Positions 40,420 to 47,910 of a DNA stretch of 64,000 nucleotides are shown piece by piece. Position 1 is the stretch's first letter. The number at the start of each line of letters is the position of its first letter. The stretch spans positions 186,001-250,000 of the forward strand of contig JASGJI010000014.1 of the NCBI GenBank assembly GCA_049840815.1, given 5' to 3'. Both the position numbers and the translations under genes were made by a program. The DNA is from JASGDN01 sp049840815. Lineage in GTDB: Bacteria; Chloroflexota; Chloroflexia; Thermomicrobiales; UBA6265. Under the pieces are notes generated by a model. The model was not told where the DNA came from, searched no databases, and was given only the letters and a program-made list of their open reading frames with translations.

Positions 40420-41379
40420 CTAGTTGTTGATTTGCAATAGGTTGTTGCGGAATGCGGTGATGCGATCCATGGGTGGGATGCCCCCGATCCCGGTGTGAGG
40501 ACGCGTGGTGTTGTAGGTTTCGACCCAGCCGGACAAGGCCTTGGCGCGATCATCCGAGGTTTCGTAGGCCGTGGCATACGCCCACTCCCGCAACACCGTC
40601 TGAATGAATCGCTCCGCCTTGCCGTTGGTGCGGGGCGTGTAGGGTCGGGTCCGCCGATGCTGGACGCCCAGCTCCGCACAGGCCGCCCGGAAGGCGTGGG
40701 AACGATAGCAGGAGCCGTTGTCGGTCATGATCGCGGTGACGGCGATGCCTTGTTCGCGATACCAGCCCACCGTGTCCCGCAGCATCTGGACCGCGGCCTC
40801 GCTCCGTTCATCCGCCAGGACCTGCACCTGCGCGACCCGGGAATGATCGTCAATCGCCACATGCACCGCCTCCCAGCCGATGCCACGGCTCTGCCGGGTC
40901 CGATCCCCGGTGATCCGGTGTCCCGACTGATCGAACCGTCCAAGTTTCTTGGTGTCGAAATGGATCAGCGCCCCGGGTTCCGCCAGTTCGTAGCGATTGG
41001 GTGGCTGGGCTGGTTCCAGGTCCTTGGCACGAGAGAGTCGCGCTCGCCGGAGATAGCGGCTGACCGTGGCCCGGGAACACCCGTGGATCGCGGCCAGCTG
41101 CTTCCCGCTCTGGTGATCTCGTCGCCCCGCCTCGATCGCCGCGACCGTCTCGGTGGCGGTCGGGTTCCGAACGTGGTGGGGACGGGACGAACGATCGGCG
41201 AAGGGGTCGACGCCAGACAGGACCGGCTCATCGGCGCGATGCAGCCACTTCCGGACCGTCGTTTCGGAGATCCCGAAGTCCGCCGTGACCTGCGTCACTG
41301 ACTGCCCCTCCTCCCGTACCCGCCGCACCATGAGCGCTCGACTCCATGGCATCGTTCTGGCACCCGTATGGCTGTTCAT
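40420..41379 (-). CDS. IS481-family DDE transposase
   Basis: This 319-residue protein is an intact transposase. The N-terminal helix-turn-helix region is SVTQVTADFGISETTVRKWLHRADEP, and a second one is QLAAIHGCSRATVSRYLRRARL. The DDE catalytic core is FDTKKLGRF, TDNGSCYRSH and GKAERFIQTVLREW, with the C-terminal YNTTRPHTGIGGIPPM. AGGAGGGAACCGG precedes the start at 41379; an in-frame ATG at 41448 lacks this. Its stop codon TAG is not inside the element: it is read from the flanking CTAG target duplication. No frameshift is needed and the enzyme looks active. Confidence 0.93.
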   Translation of the reverse strand: MNSHTGARTMPWSRALMVRRVREEGQSVTQVTADFGISETTVRKWLHRADEPVLSGVDPFADRSSRPHHVRNPTATETVAAIEAGRRDHQSGKQLAAIHGCSRATVSRYLRRARLSRAKDLEPAQPPNRYELAEPGALIHFDTKKLGRFDQSGHRITGDRTRQSRGIGWEAVHVAIDDHSRVAQVQVLADERSEAAVQMLRDTVGWYREQGIAVTAIMTDNGSCYRSHAFRAACAELGVQHRRTRPYTPRTNGKAERFIQTVLREWAYATAYETSDDRAKALSGWVETYNTTRPHTGIGGIPPMDRITAFRNNLLQINN

Positions 41380-41484
41380 CCGGTTCCCTCCTGGTTCGCT
41401 GAAGACGTTAGACATCCCCAGCGTCCATGATCCGAACCGGATGACCAATCCCCTTCCTCACCACAACCTATTGAAACCCCACAT
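40424..41484. mobile_element. IS481-family insertion sequence, complete, with CTAG target duplication
   Basis: This element of about 1,061 bp carries one transposase gene. The ends are imperfect inverted repeats, TTGTTGATTTGCAATAGGTTGT on the left and, read inward on the other strand, ATGTGGGGTTTCAATAGGTTGT on the right. Both sides are flanked by CTAG (40420-40423 and 41485-41488), the target preference described for IS481. It separates nnrE from the alpha/beta hydrolase gene without breaking either. Confidence 0.88.
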
Positions 41485-41494
41485 CTAGTCCGAT

Positions 41495-42214
41495 CTACTT
41501 TCCCAGCGCCCGGAACCAGCCCTCCGCGAACGGCGAGACATCGAGCGTTGCCCCTGCCCGGCGCAGGATCTCCACCGGCACGCCGATATCCGCGACGGTG
41601 ATCTCGCCGCAGGCCGCATCCGCACCGGGAGCGAGCAGTCCCGTCTTCGGCAACACAAGTGTCAGCGTCCATGTCGCCTGGATGCAGGGTACGCCAATCG
41701 CACCGGTCGTCGCATCCAGCCCGGACGGCAGGTCGATCGCGAGGATTGGTGCCGGATGGGCATTCGCGACGGCGATCAGGGTGGCAACAGCCCCGCGGGG
41801 ATTGCCCGCCGCGCTGAACCCGAGCAAGCCATCGAGCATCAGGTCGGCGTCCGGCAGCGGATCGTTGACGGCGAGCAGGGGGATGCCCATCCGCTGCACG
41901 GTCGCCAGCTGATGCGCGGCAGCCCCGGTGTACGCCTCGGCGGGCTTCGTGAGAACGATGCTCGGGCAAGCACCCCACGCCGCCAGCCATCGCGCGGCCA
42001 CCAGCGCATCCCCGCCGTTGCCACCACTCCCGGCCAGCGCCACGATCCGGGCACCCGCCACCCCATCGGACAGGCATCGCTCCCGCGCGAAGGTCGCGAT
42101 CGCGTGCCCGGCAGTCTCCATCAGTTGCACCGTCCCGACCCCGAGCTCCTCCAGCATCAGCCGGTCGACCTCGGCCATCGCGGCGGCGGACAGCGCCGTG
42201 ATCGCGGCGTTCAT
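41495..42214 (-). CDS. nnrE: NAD(P)H-hydrate epimerase (YjeF N-domain only)
   Basis: This 239-residue Rossmann-like protein contains LMETAGHAIA, the phosphate loop ALAGSGGNGGDALVAARWL, the LDGLLGFSAAGNPRGAV block and DLPSGLDATTG with the catalytic Asp. It repairs S/R-hydrates of NAD(P)H. The kinase/dehydratase domain (YjeF_C/NnrD) usually fused to it is absent and no separate nnrD is in the window. The ATG overlaps the upstream serine hydrolase stop by four bases, so both are co-translated. The IS481 insertion begins seven bases past its stop. Confidence 0.92.
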   Translation of the reverse strand: MNAAITALSAAAMAEVDRLMLEELGVGTVQLMETAGHAIATFARERCLSDGVAGARIVALAGSGGNGGDALVAARWLAAWGACPSIVLTKPAEAYTGAAAHQLATVQRMGIPLLAVNDPLPDADLMLDGLLGFSAAGNPRGAVATLIAVANAHPAPILAIDLPSGLDATTGAIGVPCIQATWTLTLVLPKTGLLAPGADAACGEITVADIGVPVEILRRAGATLDVSPFAEGWFRALGK

Positions 42215-43665
42215 GCGCTCGCCCGCTCCCGGCGCCGACGCCTCTCCGGCACACCCGCTCGCGCCGAAAGGCGCCCCCCTGCCCGCATCAGCAACCGATC
42301 CGGATCGGAGGCGGTCGGCGCGTCGAAGAATTGCACGACCATCCCCTGGAACGGGCCATCCGGCACGCGGAATACCCGCGCCTCCGCGCTCACCACCGGC
42401 ACCAGCCGCATGGAGCGCGTCCCGAGCGGAGTCCCGGTCTCGGAATCGAAGGCGGAGATTGCCGCGCTCAAGCCATCACCGTCGCGCGTGAGGACCGTCT
42501 GCTGGTTGAAGCGGTTGAACGCGCCGGTGTAGGCGTCCAGCGCGGATTCGGAGAGGGCGATCGGCTCCGGCGTGCGCTCCGGAACACCGAGGTAGTGCTC
42601 CAGCGCCCACGCCTCGATCTCCTGCATGGCGCTGGAACCGGTGTCCGCGTTCGTCAGCAAGGCGATGACGAACCCCTTTTCCGGCACCGCCGTCAGGTGG
42701 GCGCGGAAGCCATCAGTCGCCCCGCCATGCCCGATCCGAAGCACACCATCCTGCGATGTCAGCGACCACCCCAGCCCGTAGGCCGAGCCAAAGGTGGCGT
42801 CGCCCGGTCCGACCGCAATCGCCTCCGTACGCATCGCCTGGGCGGATTCCACGCTGAGCACGCGCGCGCCATCCAGCTCGCCATCGGCCAGGTGCGCCCG
42901 CGCGAACCGGACCATGTCGCCAACCGTGGAGAGGACACCACCAGCAGCCGTCGCGTGCCGTCGATTCCAGTACGGACGGGCGATGGCGAAGCCATCCTCC
43001 CGCGAAAGGAGGTTCTGTCCCACCGCATGCGGTCGTGTGATTGCGTCCTCCGCGAAGAGCACCGTCTGCTCCAGCCCCCACGGTGTCAGCACACGCTCCT
43101 GCAATGCCTGCTCGAACGTCTGCCCGGTCAGCACCTCGCAGATACGCCCGACAAGGTAGAACCCGGTGTTGCAGTAGGCGAAGAGCTCGCCGGGCTGCAC
43201 CCACTGCTCCAGCTTGCCGAAATTCGCGATCGCTCGCGCCGAGGCGTCATCGCCGCGCCCGTAGTTGGCGAAGCGATCGCCTTCCAGTCCGGACGCATGC
43301 GAAAGCAGGTGGCGCGTGGTGATGGTGCCACGCGCATCGAGATCGGCGAGCGGCAGATCCGGGATGTACCGGATGACTGGCGCATCGAGGTCGAGCTTGC
43401 CCTCATCGACCAGGGTCATCGCGAGTGTGGTGGCGAAGACCTTCGAGATCGAGCCGATCTGGAAGAGCGCATCTGGCCCCAGCGGCATCTTCGTGGCGAT
43501 GCTGGTCACGCCCGCCGCCGTCTCGGTGAGCGCTCCATGATGGAAGACCGCCGCCGCGATGCCGGGGACGTTCCACCGTGCGCCCTCGCCCTGCACGGCA
43601 GCGGCGAGCGTGGCATACGCGGGACGGGCAAGCGGCCAGGCGGGGCGATCCGATGTTGCGGCCAT
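42211..43665 (-). CDS. beta-lactamase-fold serine hydrolase, paralogue 1
   Basis: This 484-residue class C beta-lactamase/PBP-like protein has SxxK in GSISKVFATTLAM, the Y-x-N motif in FAYCNTGFYLVG and the H-x-G motif in RIGHGGATDGF. A C-terminal beta domain (from about 360) and a basic tail follow. No signal peptide is seen, so it is likely cytoplasmic and may be an esterase, D-aminopeptidase or related hydrolase rather than a lactamase. The start was placed at 43665; earlier in-frame sequence is Arg-rich without a ribosome-binding site. It is first of a coupled pair with nnrE. Confidence 0.87.
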   Translation of the reverse strand: MAATSDRPAWPLARPAYATLAAAVQGEGARWNVPGIAAAVFHHGALTETAAGVTSIATKMPLGPDALFQIGSISKVFATTLAMTLVDEGKLDLDAPVIRYIPDLPLADLDARGTITTRHLLSHASGLEGDRFANYGRGDDASARAIANFGKLEQWVQPGELFAYCNTGFYLVGRICEVLTGQTFEQALQERVLTPWGLEQTVLFAEDAITRPHAVGQNLLSREDGFAIARPYWNRRHATAAGGVLSTVGDMVRFARAHLADGELDGARVLSVESAQAMRTEAIAVGPGDATFGSAYGLGWSLTSQDGVLRIGHGGATDGFRAHLTAVPEKGFVIALLTNADTGSSAMQEIEAWALEHYLGVPERTPEPIALSESALDAYTGAFNRFNQQTVLTRDGDGLSAAISAFDSETGTPLGTRSMRLVPVVSAEARVFRVPDGPFQGMVVQFFDAPTASDPDRLLMRAGGRLSARAGVPERRRRRERASA

Positions 43666-43840
43666 AGATGGGTCCTCGGTGTAGTCGATGGAGGGACGGG
43701 GTGAGAACGCGACGGCGGCATGCGCAGGAACGATCGACATGCCCATCCGGAGGAGAACGACGAGGTGTCGTCCCCCTCCGGATGCAATGCGCACCTCACC
43801 GTATCGATGGCGAACCGGGACGCAGGCGGCGACGCGCGAG

Positions 43841-45424
43841 CTACTTCTTGCCCTTCTTCTTCTTATCGCCCTTCTTGTCCTTGGCCCCCTTGCCAGCCTT
43901 CTTGTCCGCCTTGCCCTTCTCCGCAGCGTCGTCTGAACCCTCGGCGGCCAGCGCCTCAACCCCACCGATCCGCTCGAAGACGCGGCCACCGGCACGGATC
44001 ATGAACCGGTCCGGATCGTCCGCCGTCGGCGCCTTCGGGAACTGCACGATCGAGGTGGCCATCGCGCCGCTGATCCCCTTGAAGTCGTTCTCCCGCGTCG
44101 ATTCGATCGGCTCGAAGAGCGATGCCGTCCCCCTGCTCATGCGGGATTCCTCATCCCGCTCGCCCGTCTTCGGATCGACCTCCCAGGCGTCGATCTTCAG
44201 CAGGCCATCCTCACGCTCCACCGACACCCGCATATCGTGGCGGGCATACAGCCCGGCGAGCGCATCCAGGTCCTTCTTGCTGCGCTTGGTCGGCACCGAC
44301 TTCGGCACCTCGAAGCCCAGGTAGAACTTGAGCGCCCATTCGATGATCTGCTCGTAGGCACGCGACCCGACATCGCCATTCGTCAGGACGGAGATCGCGA
44401 AGTTGCGTTCCGGCGCGATCCGCAGCATGGCGTTGAAGCCGATGGTGGTGCCGCCGTGCATGATCAGCTTCAGGCCCGGGTATTCCGTGATGTACCACCC
44501 CTGCCCGAAGCTGGTGTACTGGTCCCACGAGTTGATGAACGGCGTCTGCATCAGCGTCGCCAGCTTCTCGGAGATGATGCGCACGCCGTCCAGCTCGCCC
44601 TTGGCGATGTGCATCTGGGCGAAGCGGATCTGGTCGCGCGAGGTGGCGATGATGCCGCCCGGCGCCGCGATCTGGCGCGGGAAGGAATACTGCTTCGCGA
44701 GCTTCGGTCCGTCCGCGCGCTGGGAGACCAGATACCCGACCGAGTGCGGGTAGGTGATGGCGTTCTCCGCGTAGTAGACCGTGTTCTCCAGCTTCAGCGG
44801 CGTGAAGACCCGCTTCTGCATCAGGTCCTCGAAGGTCTCTCCGGTGACGTTCTGCATCGCCAGCGCCGCCAGGATGAAGCCGTTGTTGTTGTAGGAGAAG
44901 AGCTGGCCCGGCTGGAACCACTGCCGGAGCTTCGGGAACTCCGCGACCGCCTTCGCCACCGCCTCGTCACCGCGCCCGTACTCCTCGAAGGTGTCGCCCT
45001 CGAACCCGGCGCTGTGGGAGAAGATGTGCCGCAGCGTGATCCGGTCGCGGGCCGCCTTGTCCTGCAGGTCGAAGTCGGGGACGTACGTCACCAGCGGCTC
45101 ATCCAGGTCCAGCTTGCCCTCGTCCACCAACGTCATCGCCAGCGTGGTGGTGAAGATCTTGGAGATGGACCCGATCTGCTGGATCGTGGCCGTCGTCATC
45201 GGCTGCCTGGTGTCGAGGTTGGCGAACCCGACGGCCACCTCATCGACCTGGCCATCGTGCAGCACCGCCACGGTGATGCCCGGAACGTTCCAACGAGCCG
45301 CCTCACACTGCACCGCCGCATACAGCGACGTGTACTCCGGCCGTGCTGCCGGCCACTCCCGCGAAGCACCCGGTGCCTCATCCTCACCCCACCCGAATCG
45401 CGATCCTGTCAATGTCCCCGTCAT
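43841..45424 (-). CDS. beta-lactamase-fold serine hydrolase, paralogue 2, with Lys-rich tail
   Basis: This 527-residue protein has SxxK in GSISKIFTTTLAM, Y-x-N in FSYNNNGFILA and H-x-G in IMHGGTTIGF. It shares YxxLxAAVQxEAARWNVPGI with both neighbours. It differs by a long C-terminal tail of about 45 residues rich in Lys/Gly/Ala (KGKADKKAGKGAKDKKGDKKKKGKK type) that could bind nucleic acid, membranes or wall polymers. No signal peptide is apparent. The 175-base gap downstream (43666-43840) shows no hairpin. Confidence 0.88.
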   Translation of the reverse strand: MTGTLTGSRFGWGEDEAPGASREWPAARPEYTSLYAAVQCEAARWNVPGITVAVLHDGQVDEVAVGFANLDTRQPMTTATIQQIGSISKIFTTTLAMTLVDEGKLDLDEPLVTYVPDFDLQDKAARDRITLRHIFSHSAGFEGDTFEEYGRGDEAVAKAVAEFPKLRQWFQPGQLFSYNNNGFILAALAMQNVTGETFEDLMQKRVFTPLKLENTVYYAENAITYPHSVGYLVSQRADGPKLAKQYSFPRQIAAPGGIIATSRDQIRFAQMHIAKGELDGVRIISEKLATLMQTPFINSWDQYTSFGQGWYITEYPGLKLIMHGGTTIGFNAMLRIAPERNFAISVLTNGDVGSRAYEQIIEWALKFYLGFEVPKSVPTKRSKKDLDALAGLYARHDMRVSVEREDGLLKIDAWEVDPKTGERDEESRMSRGTASLFEPIESTRENDFKGISGAMATSIVQFPKAPTADDPDRFMIRAGGRVFERIGGVEALAAEGSDDAAEKGKADKKAGKGAKDKKGDKKKKGKK

Positions 45425-45512
45425 GATGCTGTCAGTCCTCTCGTATGCTGCGTGAATCGTCGTTGCATCCTATGCCCGATCGGTGATCCCCGCCAGAGAC
45501 GAGGCCGCGCGT

Positions 45513-47042
45513 TCAGGATCGCTTGCGACCCGGATTCCCCTTCGCGGCCGGCTTTCGTGTCGCCTTCTTTCCAGAAGTCCTCGGAGCGTCATCCGCCCGC
45601 GCGGCGAGGCGACCGCCCATCCGCATCAGCAGGCGGTCGGTCTCCGGAGCTTCCCGTGTCGGCAGGTAAATGAAATCGACCAGCGTCCCGAGCCCTGGCC
45701 CTTCCGGAATGCGGAAGAGCGGACGATCCGCGAACGCGACCGGCACCAGCCGGAATCCATCCTCGTCCGATTCCTCGCCGGTGCGCTCGCTGATCGCGGT
45801 CTGCGCGACATGCAGCGCCCCATCCTCCCGCGTGATGACGAAACGGCCGTTGTGGCGCACGAAGGTGCCGGTGAAGCTGTCCAGCTCCTCGGCGCTGCGC
45901 TCGATCGGCTGGGGCACCGGGCGCGAGGCGTCGAGGTAGTGCTTCATCGCCCACGCCTCGATGGTCTGCATCGCGCTGGCGCCAGTGTCGCCATTCGTGA
46001 CGATGGCAATGGCGTACTTCCGGTCGGGCGCCACCGAGAGATAGGCTCGGTAGCCGATCGTGCCGCCGGTATGCTCGATCACCTTCAGCTCGGGCCAGGT
46101 GTACATGCTCCAGCCCTGCCCGAAGGCGCGATTGGGTGGCCCCGCCTCGATCTGCGGCGTCCGCATCAGCTCGGCGGATTCGGCGGAGATCACCCGCTTG
46201 CCCTCGTACTCGCCGTCGTTGATGTGCAGCTGGGCGAACTTCAGCAACTCGGTCGGGGTCGCGAGGATGTTGCCGCAGAGGTTCACATGCCTCCCGCCAA
46301 TGATGAACGGCCGCGCGATCGACGGCCCGTTCAGGCGGTCGCCCAGGTTGTGCCCCACGGCGTGATCGCGGGTGATGGCCTCCTCGGCGTAGAACGTCAC
46401 CGTCTCCATCCCCAGCGGCTCGAAGATGCGTTTCCGCATCAGGTCCTCCGGCACCTCGCCGGTGACACGCTGGATGATGAGCGGAATCAGGTAGAACCCG
46501 ACATTGCAGTACGAGCAGAGCTCTCCCGGCTGGAACCATTGCTGGAGCGTATCCATCTCGACCATCGAGCGCTCGTAGGCATCATCGCCGCGCCCATAGT
46601 CCAGGAAGCGATCGCCTTCGAACCCACCGCTGTGGCTGAGCAGGTGCCGCAACGTCAGCGCCGCGCGGGCGTGTTGATCGCCAAGGCGGAGGTCCGGGAC
46701 GTAGGTCGTCACTGGCTCGTCGAGATCGAGCTTGCCTTCCTCCACCAGCGTCATCACGAGCGTAGTGGTGAAGACCTTCGAGATCGAACCGATCTGGGAG
46801 ATCGTGTTCGTGGTGAAGGGCATCTTCGTGGCGATGCTGCGAACGCCGGTCGCGGTGGCCGTGATCTCGCCGTCGTGGAGCACTGCGGCTCCTATGCCGG
46901 GGACGTTCCAGCGGGCAGCCTCGCCCTGCACGGCGGCCTCCAGCGAGGCGTAGGCGGGGGCGTCCAGCGGCCACGAACGGGGTTCGGCAGCGTCGCCGGC
47001 GCCATACAGGAGGGAAGCGGGACGATCGGATGATGCATGCAT
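45513..47042 (-). CDS. beta-lactamase-fold serine hydrolase, paralogue 3
   Basis: This 509-residue protein has SxxK in GSISKVFTTTLVM, Y-x-N in CSYCNVGFYLIP and H-x-G in IEHTGGTIGY, where the motif is H-T-G. It has the same core and C-terminal beta domain as paralogues 1 and 2 and a short basic tail (KKATRKPAAKGNPGRKRS). The three genes lie head to tail on one strand with gaps of 88 and 175 bases, and are best explained by duplication. The start at 47042 follows GGCAGGAGACCTCGCCCTC; the open frame continues upstream without protein character. Confidence 0.88.
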   Translation of the reverse strand: MHASSDRPASLLYGAGDAAEPRSWPLDAPAYASLEAAVQGEAARWNVPGIGAAVLHDGEITATATGVRSIATKMPFTTNTISQIGSISKVFTTTLVMTLVEEGKLDLDEPVTTYVPDLRLGDQHARAALTLRHLLSHSGGFEGDRFLDYGRGDDAYERSMVEMDTLQQWFQPGELCSYCNVGFYLIPLIIQRVTGEVPEDLMRKRIFEPLGMETVTFYAEEAITRDHAVGHNLGDRLNGPSIARPFIIGGRHVNLCGNILATPTELLKFAQLHINDGEYEGKRVISAESAELMRTPQIEAGPPNRAFGQGWSMYTWPELKVIEHTGGTIGYRAYLSVAPDRKYAIAIVTNGDTGASAMQTIEAWAMKHYLDASRPVPQPIERSAEELDSFTGTFVRHNGRFVITREDGALHVAQTAISERTGEESDEDGFRLVPVAFADRPLFRIPEGPGLGTLVDFIYLPTREAPETDRLLMRMGGRLAARADDAPRTSGKKATRKPAAKGNPGRKRS

Positions 47043-47249
47043 GAGGGCGAGGTCTCCTGCCTGGTGCGCGAAGCCCCTGCGACGATGGCGCAGCGGACAG
47101 AGGTCCTGCGCATGGTATCCGGTCGCGAGGTGAGAGGCGAGAGACGTGAGGAATGAGCAGGTACCGATCCTGCGGCGGCTGGGGCTCCACGAACGAGCGG
47201 CCATGCTACGATCCCGGCAACGATCCACTCGCCGCAGGAGCGCGTTCCC

Positions 47250-47765
47250 GTGACCACCCCCTCTCAAGTCGATGCCGAATCCGATGGCCCCGTGATGCGC
47301 GGCCGGTTCATGGCCGATCCACCACCAGGGACGGTACTGCTCTTGTTCGGGATGCGCGCGAACAGCCTTCCGGCCATGCGTCACTGGCTCCCGCTCTGGC
47401 GGCAAGCCCAGGCGATGGTCCGCGAACTGAGGGAGCACCCGGAGGCGGGGCTGCTCTGGTCCACCTCGTGGCGGGAAGGGCGGGAAGGCACCGTGCTTCA
47501 GTACTGGCGGAGCATGGAGGCGCTGATGACCTGGGCGCAGGACGCGCGATTCGCGCATGCGCCACTCTGGAAAGCGTTCAACCACGGGATCGGCGATTCC
47601 GGCCAGATCGGCCTCTGGCATGAGGCGATCGTGATCGACGGCGAGACACCGGGCCACCTACACACGATCTACCGCGATGTGCCGGAACGCGGCCTCGCCG
47701 CCACCACGCGCGTGGACGCCGAGCACGCCGCAATGCGCGCCTACCTCCGCCGGGAGCGTTCGTAA
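47250..47765 (+). CDS. DUF4188/monooxygenase-like ABM-fold protein
   Basis: This 171-residue protein has a dimeric alpha-beta-barrel core: GTVLLLFGMRANSLPAMRHWLPLWRQAQAMVREL, then GLLWSTSWREGREGTVLQYWRSMEALMTWA, then a late H-x-x-I block (WHEAIVIDG). This matches DUF4188 proteins, distant relatives of antibiotic-biosynthesis monooxygenases, whose role is unknown. The start is a GTG at 47250 with GCAGGAG ten bases upstream. It is a single gene, divergent from the serine hydrolases. The gap 47043-47249 carries a copy of repeat element E (47127-47158). Confidence 0.75.
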   Translation: MTTPSQVDAESDGPVMRGRFMADPPPGTVLLLFGMRANSLPAMRHWLPLWRQAQAMVRELREHPEAGLLWSTSWREGREGTVLQYWRSMEALMTWAQDARFAHAPLWKAFNHGIGDSGQIGLWHEAIVIDGETPGHLHTIYRDVPERGLAATTRVDAEHAAMRAYLRRERS

Positions 47766-47910
47766 CCATTCCACAGGCACGAACAACCTCCCCCTCTGTC
47801 ATGCTGAGCTTGGCTCGGGCCGACACGGGGCCGGCCCGGCGTCCTGCGGCAGCACCTCGGGCGATCTCCTGAGGGCTCGATGCGTGCGGCGAGATGACGA
47901 CGCGGACGCG
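47766..47910. repeat. short gap with degenerate element C
   Basis: CGGGCCGACACGGGGCCGGCCCGG (47815 onward) is a variant of the CGGACCGACACNGGGTCGG element found at 22156 and 29685. It lies between the converging DUF4188 and CopCD genes. Confidence 0.5.
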
